58,978 nucleotides of DNA. Origin: Candidatus Brocadia carolinensis (GTDB lineage Bacteria > Planctomycetota > Brocadiia > Brocadiales > Brocadiaceae). Below, one piece after another: positions 29,627 through 37,498 of this stretch. The translations under genes and the position numbers were made by a program. Location of the stretch: NCBI GenBank assembly GCA_002009475.1, contig AYTS01000004.1, positions 1 through 58,978 of the forward strand, read 5' to 3'. How positions within the stretch are numbered: position 1 is the stretch's first letter; each line of letters begins with the position of its first letter. The notes beneath the pieces are model-generated. The model saw nothing but the letters and a program-made list of their open reading frames with translations, did not search any database and was not told the DNA's origin.

Positions 29627-30538
29627 TTATTGGACGCCCAATCTACATTTCAAAGATTTCAAGGTGTTTTTCATGAGCATGGTAATGGTCATGGGTCCGA
29701 CACCGCCGGGGACGGGGGTGATGTGTCCGGCAATTTCCCTGGCCGTTTCAAAATCAACGTCACCTTTTAAAAGAGGAACCATCCTTTTCGGGTCATCTTT
29801 ACTGGGCTTTTCACCAACACGGTTAACGCCTACGTCGATGACGCATGCACCTGGCTTGATCCACTCCGGTTTTACCAGGCCTGGCACACCCGCCGCAACG
29901 ATTAGGATATCTGCCCGCCTGCAATGATCGGCTAAATTTTTGGTCTTCGTATGAACAACGGTTACCGTTGCATCAGCCCCTCTTCCTTTCTGAACCAGCA
30001 TGTTGGCGATGGGTTTTCCCACGATATTGGAGCGTCCCACGACAACAGCCTCAGCGCCGCCTGTTTCAATCCCGGAACGGATAATCAGTTCCTGAATACC
30101 GGCCGGTGTGCATGGCGGGAATTTTACCTCGTCACCACCAATCATAAGGCGTCCGACATTGACAGGATGGAAGCCGTCAACATCCTTGTCAGGGTCTATG
30201 GCATTGATCACCTTCTTTTCATCGATCTGTTTTGGAAGGGGAAGCTGAACGAGGATGCCATGGATGGAATCATCTTTGTTGTATTTGTCAATAAGTGCAA
30301 GGAGGTCTCTTTCTGAAATGGTAGCGGGTTGATTATCCTGCACCTCTTTAAAACCCAACCGGTGTGCAGTTTTAATCTTCAGGGTAACATATGATAGAGA
30401 AGCGGGATTATTGCCCACCAGAATCGTTACCAGTCCTGGTACAACGCCGTATTTCCCCTTAATGTGTGCTACTTCAGATATGATTTCCTGGAGGATTAGT
30501 TCTCCGATTTCAGTTCCTTTTATCAATTTTGCAGCCAT
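29627..30538 (-). CDS. folD: Bifunctional methylenetetrahydrofolate dehydrogenase/cyclohydrolase
   Basis: About 303 residues. It interconverts 5,10-methylene-, methenyl- and 10-formyl-tetrahydrofolate. Signatures: SYVTLKIKTAHRLGF with the catalytic Lys, VQLPLPKQID, DPDKDVDGFHP, VVGRSNIVGKP (nucleotide loop) and ITPVPGGVGPMTITMLM near the end. I start at the ATG giving MAAKLIKG; a TTG three codons earlier sits closer to AAGGGG. In an acetyl-CoA-pathway or formate-using organism it is a core one-carbon enzyme. Confidence 0.95.
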   Translation of the reverse strand: MAAKLIKGTEIGELILQEIISEVAHIKGKYGVVPGLVTILVGNNPASLSYVTLKIKTAHRLGFKEVQDNQPATISERDLLALIDKYNKDDSIHGILVQLPLPKQIDEKKVINAIDPDKDVDGFHPVNVGRLMIGGDEVKFPPCTPAGIQELIIRSGIETGGAEAVVVGRSNIVGKPIANMLVQKGRGADATVTVVHTKTKNLADHCRRADILIVAAGVPGLVKPEWIKPGACVIDVGVNRVGEKPSKDDPKRMVPLLKGDVDFETAREIAGHITPVPGGVGPMTITMLMKNTLKSLKCRLGVQ

Positions 30539-30689
30539 AAACGTCAAATGCCCCTTTCTGAGAATATCTTGAAATAAAAATCTGATGCACGTATTCCATG
30601 TGCCAAGTTATCCGAATTAACCCTATTTGTCAAGCCAGAATAAACCCAGAATAAAATCGGAAACGGAGTTGCCGCTGAAGGCCTATTTA

Positions 30690-31881
30690 TTACGACAACA
30701 TGTCAAGGGCAATGAGAGTCATAATCTGCGCAAAATCCATCAGTTCTTTCATACTGATGGATTCGTTTGTTGCGTGCGCCTCGGCCTCATCACCCGGTCC
30801 AAACCCAACGGCAGTTATGCCTTTTTGAATAAGCTGTTTTGTAACTGTTGCGCCTGACATGCCTTTCGGTTGCGGCTTTGTTCCCAGGACAGAGAGGGTA
30901 TGTTTTGAAATTAACTCCACCAACGGATTATTGATAGGGACGGCAGTAGGTACCTGGTTAGAAATAATCCTTAAGTCAAACTTCGCCTTATATTGGGTTT
31001 CTGCTTCTTTGATGATATTTTTTAAATCTTTGATAATGTTATCTGCTGAATCATCGGGCAAATACCGGATATCCAGTTGTGCTTTGCAGAGGGCAGGCAC
31101 GATATTTGGCGCTGTTCCGCCGTGAATTGAGCCGAGATTTACCGTAGGTGGGGTGTGAAGGGGATGTGAGACTTTTGAGAACTTTAATTGTTTCATACGT
31201 TCCAGCAAGGGGATCATATTCCATATGGCATTTATCCCTGTTTCCGGCCGGGAGCCGTGTGCCTGTTTGCCGTGTGACGTGATTTCCAGAAACAACGCGC
31301 CTTTTTCCGTTACATCAATTAATTTCATGTTGTGGGCAACATCGGGAATGATAGCGTAATCAGCCTTGATTCCGCATTCATTCAGTAAATATTCTAAGCC
31401 GAGCGCAGAACCGAGTTCCTCGTCGGCAACGCCCGCCAGGATGAATCGACCCTTGAGTTTCGGTTCATGTTCTTTCAGAAATCTCGCGACAGCCAGCATA
31501 GACGCCATTTGACCCTTATTATCCGAAGCACCCCTTCCGTATATCCGCCCGTTTTCAATCCATGCCTCAAAGGGATTTCTCTTCCAGTCATCTCCTGCCG
31601 GCACCACATCTAAATGACAGGCAACCAGCAATGCAGGTGCTCCTTTTCCAATATATCCAACGATATTTGCCCTGCCTTTTGTCTTTTCGTGGATAGTATA
31701 TGGAATTTGTAAGGATTTAAAAAAAATCCTCGACTACTTGAGCTGCAAGGATTTCATTCCCGGGAGGGTTTTCGGTTTTCATATTAATTAATCTGCATGT
31801 GAGGTCGATGATCTCCTTTTCTTCGTTTTGCATGTAGGTCTTTATGTGATCAAAGAGTTCGTCTGACTTATTTTTATTCAT
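30690..31881 (-). pseudogene. M20 family metallopeptidase (ArgE/DapE/CPG2 type), frameshifted at A8
   Basis: The start MNKNKSDELFDHIKTYMQNE is at 31881. At eight A on the plus strand (31719-31726) one base too many produces a stop; with seven the text continues VEDFFKSLQIPYTIHEKTKG and joins the main frame. The joined protein is about 396 residues, the family length. Zinc ligands and catalytic residues are in ACHLDVVPAGDDW, GRGASDNKGQMAS and GVADEELGS; the dimerisation lid lies at about 180-290; the last His is in AEAHATNESI. A di-zinc amidohydrolase, but whether it acts on peptides, acetylornithine or succinyl-DAP cannot be decided. Confidence 0.85.
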
Positions 31882-32158
31882 GATTAAGATAGTTTTAAAA
31901 AGCCTGTGAATAACTGACCAGGCATAAAAGATAAAGAATCCACCCGCAGAGCAGACGGCTCTGGGTTTACCCCCAACCCGAACGAGTCAGGAAAGATTAT
32001 CAATAACCACGAGCTATTCTTTTGTTTTGATTAAGTTTAGGTTAGTTGCGCAAAAACTTCAGGCTTTTTTCAATGAGTTTGTGAGTCTTGTATAATAAGC
32101 AAATCCAGGTAATGATAAAAATAGTTTGTTAGATACTAAAGAGAGGGTCACCTTTGCT

Positions 32159-32919
32159 ATGAAGAATATAGCACAAAAAGAGGAAAGAAAACAATCGAAA
32201 ATCAAAGGCGGAGATGAATGGGAAGGGATTGGCAGTACATGCAGATTTGTTGCCGGTACTTACCTTCATGGGTAAGTTATTGTTTCGGAAACGAGTGCAA
32301 GAGGGGAGCATTCCCGATTTTTTATTACCATTCTTGGGATCAGTGCAAAACAATCCAACAACCCTGACAGGGGTTCAAGCACTGTCAGGGTTAACACCAT
32401 GGTACGTTTCATTAAAACCTGACAGAAGTCACAAAAATCGGGAATGCTCCCGTACAAGAGTCAGTGAATAAGGAACGAGGTGTCAATGCCCAGTATCAGA
32501 TTGTTGATGTCGTGGAGATGGTCGTAATCGGATTGCTAGCCGGAACGATCTCGATGGTACAGATAGTAAAGGTATGGGCGGATGAGGTACTGAAGAAAAT
32601 GACTGACTGGGAAGAGGTGCCGGTAGACACCACGATAGGACATATTGTAAAACTGTTAACCCAGGGGGGGATATCGTGGAACTGATGGGAATCATCCATC
32701 GTTTTCAGGGGTCAGGTGTGGAAACGAGTTGTATGATCAGTGCATGCCTTGAGAAGTGCGCTGAGCAATATGTGGATAAACATTGATTCAACGGTAAAAG
32801 GGATGAATGGGGATCGGGAAGAAACTGTTGTGAGGTTTGGTCCACGCAAGAAGGGTCAGAAATCGTATTGCTCGTTGGAAGCATTTGTTGCGAAGACGCA
32901 TTTGTCTTCAGAATGACTG
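32159..32919 (+). pseudogene. Degenerate IS1380-like transposase carrying a MITE insertion
   Basis: Begins MKNIAQKEERKQSKIKGGDE, then changes frame repeatedly. Recognisable blocks are FMGKLLFRKRVQE, YQIVDVVEMVVIGLLAGTIS, VDTTIGHIVKLLTQGG, and NIDSTVKGM...KKGQKSYCSLEAFVAKT, which corresponds to the 'DIDSTV...GYNPRKKGRPSYHP' catalytic region of IS1380 transposases. The C-terminal third is missing. Several stops show that the copy is dead. It is interrupted by the element at 32304-32451. Confidence 0.75.
32304..32451. mobile_element. 148-bp MITE-like element with 19-bp perfect terminal inverted repeats
   Basis: The ends GGGAGCATTCCCGATTTTT and AAAAATCGGGAATGCTCCC are exact complements. The flanks are GTGCAAGAG (32295-32303) and GTACAAGAG (32452-32460), a 9-bp direct repeat with one difference, as expected for a target duplication. 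The related sequence at 28.6 kb has the same site without the insert. Inside lies a hairpin (CCCTGACAG / CTGTCAGGG). No coding capacity. The parent transposon is not in the window. Confidence 0.8.
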
Positions 32920-32954
32920 AGACACGAGATGCGCCCGTTGCCCATAAATTTTGG

Positions 32955-33111
32955 TTGGTTATAAGGATGTGCTGATTTCTGATTTCTACGGTCGCTACGA
33001 TGCTGTCACCGGCAAACAGCAAAATATTTGGACCAGCCTTGAACCGTTCAAATATCTGGTTCAAGTTGCAAACTTGAATCCACTTGTGGAAGGAGGTAGC
33101 GGCAAAAGGTA
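32955..33111 (+). pseudogene. Short transposase remnant (IS66-like)
   Basis: The frame reads YKDVLISDFYGRYDAVTGKQQ, which resembles the DDE-core second-Asp region of IS66-type transposases, then loses similarity. It abuts the end of rmuC. Assignment is weak. Confidence 0.35.
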
Positions 33112-33145
33112 AGCAAGAGAGGTACAATTATCTTACCATAGGCTT

Positions 33146-34513
33146 TTACGAAGGCGGTAAGGTTGTATCATGTCCATCCTGGATTTCCATGAGCATCCTG
33201 GTGCCTTTGTCGAGTTGGGTAAGCTCCTCAATCTCCTTCTTGCTTCCAGCGCCAAGCGTCTGGAACTTTCGTACAGCGGGAAGCACACGACCCTCAAAGG
33301 ATGCAACCGCGGCATTAAACGCCTCTACCGCCTTGCCAAGAGACCCGCCGAGCTTCGTAAGATGTTCGACCATCGTTGCGATGCGCTCGTGGAGCTCCCG
33401 GCCGAGATCGCTAATTTTTCTGGTATTTTCCGACATCTGCTCCTGTCGCCATCCATGGTAAACGGCGCGAAGGAGGGCGATCAGGGTTGTTGGTGTTGCA
33501 AGGATGACCTGCTGTTTGGCACCTTCTTCAATGAGCGCCGGGTCTAACTCCAGTGCTGCACTAAAAAAGATTTCTCCGGGCAGAAAAAGAACCACAAATT
33601 CCGGCGTAGGTTGAAATTGTTCCCAATATGATTTTGCGCTCAGTTTTGCCATGTGGGTCCGAATCTGCTGTGCATGGACTTGAAGCTTCGAAAGACGCAG
33701 TTCTTCATTTGCAGTTTCAGATGCATCAAGATACGACTGAAGCGGTGTCTTTGCATCAATAACAATATTCTTTCCTCCCGGCAGCCGCACGAGCATGTCG
33801 GGTCGCAATCGTCCGTCCTCCGTTGTTGCCGTTTGTTGCTGGTAAAAGTCACAGTATTCCAGCATACCGGCAATTTCAACTACCCGCTTGAGCTGTATTT
33901 CTCCCCAGGTGCCTCGCACCGCCGGCGTTCGAAGCGCGCTGACCAGATTCCCCGTTTCAGATTGCAATTTCTCCTGGGTATAGATGAGGGATTTGATCTG
34001 CTCCGTGAGGCCTCCATACGCTTGCTGGCGTGCCTTTTCTAATTCCTGAATCTGGGTGTCCACTTTGTCCAGGGATTGTCTGATTGGTATGACGAGGTGC
34101 TCTACGGCCTTTTGCCGCTGTTCGAGATCGCCCTTTGCCTCGGTTTGATATTTTTCCAGGGTAATTTTCGCCAATTCCAGAAAGGACTGGTTGTTACTTC
34201 TCAGCGCTTCTGACGAAAGCGCTTTAAAGGCATCGCCGAGCTTCATTGTGGCGTCGTTCAGGATGCCCAGCTTTTCATGAGACGCTTTACGCTCATGTTC
34301 GAGGGTGGTTTCAAGCCGAACCACTACCCGGTTCAGTTGAAAAATGGTTTCGTTTTTTTGGTCAAGATCGGTGCGTGTATTTGACAGTTCCTGTTGGGTT
34401 GCAATACCTTGCTCGTTGAGTGTCGTAATGCGTATTCTGCAGAGCAGCCAGGTAATAGCGGCCCCTATGAGAACACTGGCAACCATTGCAATAATCAACC
34501 AATGAATTTCCAT
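33146..34513 (-). CDS. rmuC: DNA recombination protein RmuC
   Basis: 455 residues. One N-terminal transmembrane helix (WLIIAMVASVLIGAAITWLL) is followed by a long coiled coil (about 30-190) and the RmuC nuclease-like core: TPAVRGTWGEIQLKRVVEIAG, DMLVRLPGGKNIVIDAKTPL and FVVLFLPGEIFFSAALE. The family limits recombination between inverted repeats and has a PD-(D/E)XK-like fold (here the VIDAK motif). That is of interest next to a region full of inverted repeats, but the link is only positional. Confidence 0.95.
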   Translation of the reverse strand: MEIHWLIIAMVASVLIGAAITWLLCRIRITTLNEQGIATQQELSNTRTDLDQKNETIFQLNRVVVRLETTLEHERKASHEKLGILNDATMKLGDAFKALSSEALRSNNQSFLELAKITLEKYQTEAKGDLEQRQKAVEHLVIPIRQSLDKVDTQIQELEKARQQAYGGLTEQIKSLIYTQEKLQSETGNLVSALRTPAVRGTWGEIQLKRVVEIAGMLEYCDFYQQQTATTEDGRLRPDMLVRLPGGKNIVIDAKTPLQSYLDASETANEELRLSKLQVHAQQIRTHMAKLSAKSYWEQFQPTPEFVVLFLPGEIFFSAALELDPALIEEGAKQQVILATPTTLIALLRAVYHGWRQEQMSENTRKISDLGRELHERIATMVEHLTKLGGSLGKAVEAFNAAVASFEGRVLPAVRKFQTLGAGSKKEIEELTQLDKGTRMLMEIQDGHDTTLPPS

Positions 34514-34629
34514 TGAAGTTTGCGGAAGAAAACAAATAATGAAAATATGAGCAAGGAGGTTTTATGCTGTAGTGACAACAACCGGTCTTTTTTTTAGCAA
34601 GTTTTTTCACACGCCTCTGAATCCCTGGG

Positions 34630-34684
34630 GTAGGCCAACCGTCCCCGGTTGACATCATAATGACAAACGGGGACGCTTGTCCTA
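34630..34684. repeat. Imperfect palindrome between rmuC and the SHOCT gene
   Basis: GGTAGGCCAACCGTCCCCGG and AACGGGGACGCTTGTCCTA pair with a few mismatches. Nothing else is seen in 34514-34820. Confidence 0.55.
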
Positions 34685-34820
34685 CTGAAAAAGGGGACTC
34701 GGTTGCGGTTGGGTTGCGTTTATGAATAATTTCGGCAGTTGAGAAGAACGACGGTCAGGCCGCAACGTCCTTGATGATTTAATGCAAGGGTTTTGTATAC
34801 AGCACGAAGCTGTCACGAAA

Positions 34821-35838
34821 CTAAAATTGGTCCAACAAATCCTTTTTCTTTTCGGTATAGTCGCTTTCCGTGATAAGCCCCTCGGCCTTGAGGTCTTTTA
34901 TCTCCTGCAACTGTTCCTTGATACTCATATCGACCATGGCTTCCCTCAGCAGTTTTGCCTTTTTGTAATCGTAATCTTCTGCAGAAATGATCTCCTCATC
35001 GACCATTTCGCGGAGGATTGCCAATTTGCTCTTTATCTTACTTTCTTCCCGGATTTCTTCGGATGGAGACGATGATTTCTGTGTTTTTGTTTCGCCGGGC
35101 TCAGCCATCTTTTCCTCCAGCTTTTTCAATCGGGCATCCAGGTCAGACGTACCTACTTTGATCTTTTCATCAACCGTTCCAACCCTTTGTGCTACCGCCT
35201 GCTGGTAGACTTTATCCGACAGGTCAATAACAAGCCAATTTTCATGGTCTGGTTCTAACCGCTGCCCTGCGGAGGGAACCAATCTCCAAAAACGGCTATG
35301 TTTCATCCTGACAGGATTATCTTGTTTTGCTATATATCGTTTCTTCTCCGACATGGCATCATTATATGTTTGCAGCATATGAACACGGCTAAAGGCAATA
35401 TTGAGACTGTGATCGACAATGAAGAGGACACAATAATTCTGCTGGTCTGTTAAAAGCATGCGCTCCGAATAGGACGAAACAGCAATAGCCTGTGATGGTG
35501 TTGCAACGGAAAATGCCTGTACAATCAGAGGAACTAATTTTCGTATCTCGTCATCCTGAAAAACCCGCAAAGAGCCTTTCTTTTTTAACATCCCCTTTTC
35601 TTCAAAATAGATATAAGATAATACATTGGTAATAACATTTCCTTGTAGCTCATACGGGTGATTGCCTAGAATGGGCTGTCTATTTTTTTTTCACCCGTAA
35701 TTCTTCGTGCTTTACTATAATCTTGCCATCGGTATACGTTTCAGCCTGGATATTGTGGGGGCCCATCGCATATATGATGCAGATAATTCCCACAAAAAAA
35801 ATTGTCTGGTTCAGATAATGATTTTTTAATAACTTCAC
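34821..35838 (-). pseudogene. Exported protein with C-terminal SHOCT-like repeats, frameshifted at T9
   Basis: A GTG at 35838 opens VKLLKNHYLNQTIFFVGIIC and a signal peptide ending near AETYTDGK. A run of nine T (35683-35691) then adds one base; with eight the frame continues RVKKNRQPILGNHPYELQGN and joins the large open frame (MLKKKGSLRVFQDDE). The restored protein is about 338 residues. The middle is a mixed domain I do not recognise (residues about 90-220). Two SHOCT-like helical hairpins close it (LAILREMVDEEIISAEDYDY; EIKDLKAEGLITESDYTEKK). The last 256 residues alone would look like a cytoplasmic protein, so the missed signal peptide changes the predicted location to the periplasm. Confidence 0.65.
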
Positions 35839-35917
35839 AGATATCTGCTTATGGAATTTTGATGGTAACTTTTACTCTCTGCAAGGACGGTAACCCGAAG
35901 CAACCTCTGCTATGACT

Positions 35918-36000
35918 GTCATTCCGAGCAAAGCGAGGAATCTCATGGGTTTGCTTCGCTTGGGCTCGCAACTTCGGCTTCGCTTTGCTCGCAATGACAA
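35918..36000. repeat. Dispersed 'cattgcgagc-aagcgaag' type repeat
   Basis: TGTCATTCCGAGCAAAGCGA at the left and CGCTTTGCTCGCAATGACA at the right form an inverted repeat. Related text occurs inside the 144-bp repeats (21.3 and 45.5 kb) and at 47658. No gene in 35839-36050. Confidence 0.6.
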
Positions 36001-36050
36001 CTTCCTTTTTACTCACTACAAGCTGACCGTAAGGCAATAATAACATCCTC

Positions 36051-37409
36051 TTATCCAATGATTTCTACAGATTCAGAAAGATAGCATACCTCGATCAGTT
36101 CTAACCCTAAATCCTTACTGATTCCCTTTGCATTGTCTTTTGGAATAACTGCCTTTTTAAACCCCAATCGTTGTGCCTCTTTCAGCCGGATTTCCATTTG
36201 GCTTACACTGCGAACCTCGCCTCCCAATCCCACCTCTCCCACAAACACGGTATCCTGAGGAATCGCTTTCTCTTTAAAACTTGATGCGATTGTCATAGCA
36301 ATGCCAAGGTCTGCTGCGGGTTCATCTACCTGTACCCCTCCTACGATGTTCACAAATACATCCTGTCCCCCCAGTTTTAGTCCTATCCTTTTTTCCAGAA
36401 TGGCAAGGATCATGGAGACACGATTGTAGTCGACCCCGCTTACTTTGCGTTCAGGCATACCAAAATTTGCCCGTGCCACCAGGGCCTGTATCTCAACGAG
36501 CAAGGCGCGGGTACCTTCCATACAGGAGATAATGGTCGAACCGGCGCTAACCCTCCTGCCCTGAGAAATAAAGATCTCGGACGGGTTATCCACAGGTTGC
36601 AAACCATTCTTTCTCATTTCAAAAATTCCAATTTCATCGGTAGAGCCAAACCGATTTTTGACCACCCGTAAAATCCGATAGCACTGGAATTTTTCGCCTT
36701 CAAAATATAAAACGGTATCTGCCATATGTTCCAACACTTTAGGCCCTGCGATAATGCCCTGTTTGGTTACATGCCCTACCAGAAAAATCGCAGAACCGGT
36801 TGACTTGGCAAGGGAAATGAGGTCGTTCGCACATTGCCGTACCTGGGCAACCGTACCAGGGGCTGAGTCTAATTGAGGTTTATAGATCATTTGAATGGAA
36901 TCAATAACAACCAGGGTAGGACGCGTGTTATGGATATTTTCCAGGATAAAATCCAGATTCGTTTCAGCAACAACCAACAGATTGTCTGATAAAATCGATA
37001 ACCGCTCGGCACGAAGCTTCGTTTGTGCTACAGACTCCTCCCCGGTCACATAAAGGGTTGTATACCCTTTCTGGCTAATGTACTGACATACCTGCAACAG
37101 GAGGGTTGATTTACCTATTCCAGGCGTTCCTCCAATCAATACTGCCGAACCGTTAATCAACCCACCGCCCAGAATCCTGTCAAATTCCTTCATCCCCGTT
37201 TCAATACAGGGGCACTCCGTTAATTTTACACTGGTTATCGGTTGTGGTAATTCACGAGTAAATGCGACCGATCTATAGCCCTGGCCAACAGGGGCAGCAA
37301 GTTCTTCAACGGTGGAGTCCCATTCCCCGCAACCTCCGCAACGTCCAACCCACTTTAAGCTTTTCCAGCCGCAATGCTGACAAACGTAAACCACGCCTGT
37401 TTTTGTCAT
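36051..37409 (-). CDS. radA: DNA repair protein RadA (Sms)
   Basis: 452 residues. An N-terminal zinc finger (C10, C13, C25, C28: CQHCG...CGGCG) is followed by a RecA-like ATPase with Walker A GGTPGIGKSTLL, the RadA-specific KNRFGSTDEIG motif and a Lon-protease-like C-terminal domain (about 280-452, VGEVGLGGEVR). A hexameric helicase acting in recombination branch migration. In Firmicutes radA follows clpC in the ctsR-mcsA-mcsB-clpC operon; the same order is kept here, but a terminator lies in the 89-base gap, so radA may have its own promoter. Confidence 0.95.
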   Translation of the reverse strand: MTKTGVVYVCQHCGWKSLKWVGRCGGCGEWDSTVEELAAPVGQGYRSVAFTRELPQPITSVKLTECPCIETGMKEFDRILGGGLINGSAVLIGGTPGIGKSTLLLQVCQYISQKGYTTLYVTGEESVAQTKLRAERLSILSDNLLVVAETNLDFILENIHNTRPTLVVIDSIQMIYKPQLDSAPGTVAQVRQCANDLISLAKSTGSAIFLVGHVTKQGIIAGPKVLEHMADTVLYFEGEKFQCYRILRVVKNRFGSTDEIGIFEMRKNGLQPVDNPSEIFISQGRRVSAGSTIISCMEGTRALLVEIQALVARANFGMPERKVSGVDYNRVSMILAILEKRIGLKLGGQDVFVNIVGGVQVDEPAADLGIAMTIASSFKEKAIPQDTVFVGEVGLGGEVRSVSQMEIRLKEAQRLGFKKAVIPKDNAKGISKDLGLELIEVCYLSESVEIIG

Positions 37410-37445
37410 AGAGGAGAAGAAAAAAACTGACAGAGAAACAAAAAA

Positions 37446-37474
37446 GGGAAGAGTTTTACTCTCCCCTTTTTTTT
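37446..37474 (-). terminator. Intrinsic terminator between clpC and radA
   Basis: GGGAAGAGT and ACTCTCCCC form a 9-bp stem with one mismatch and a three-base loop. There are T-rich tracts on both sides, so it can work on either strand; for the minus strand it ends clpC. Confidence 0.65.
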
Positions 37475-37498
37475 ATTTCGCGTTTCTGTTTATCTCAT

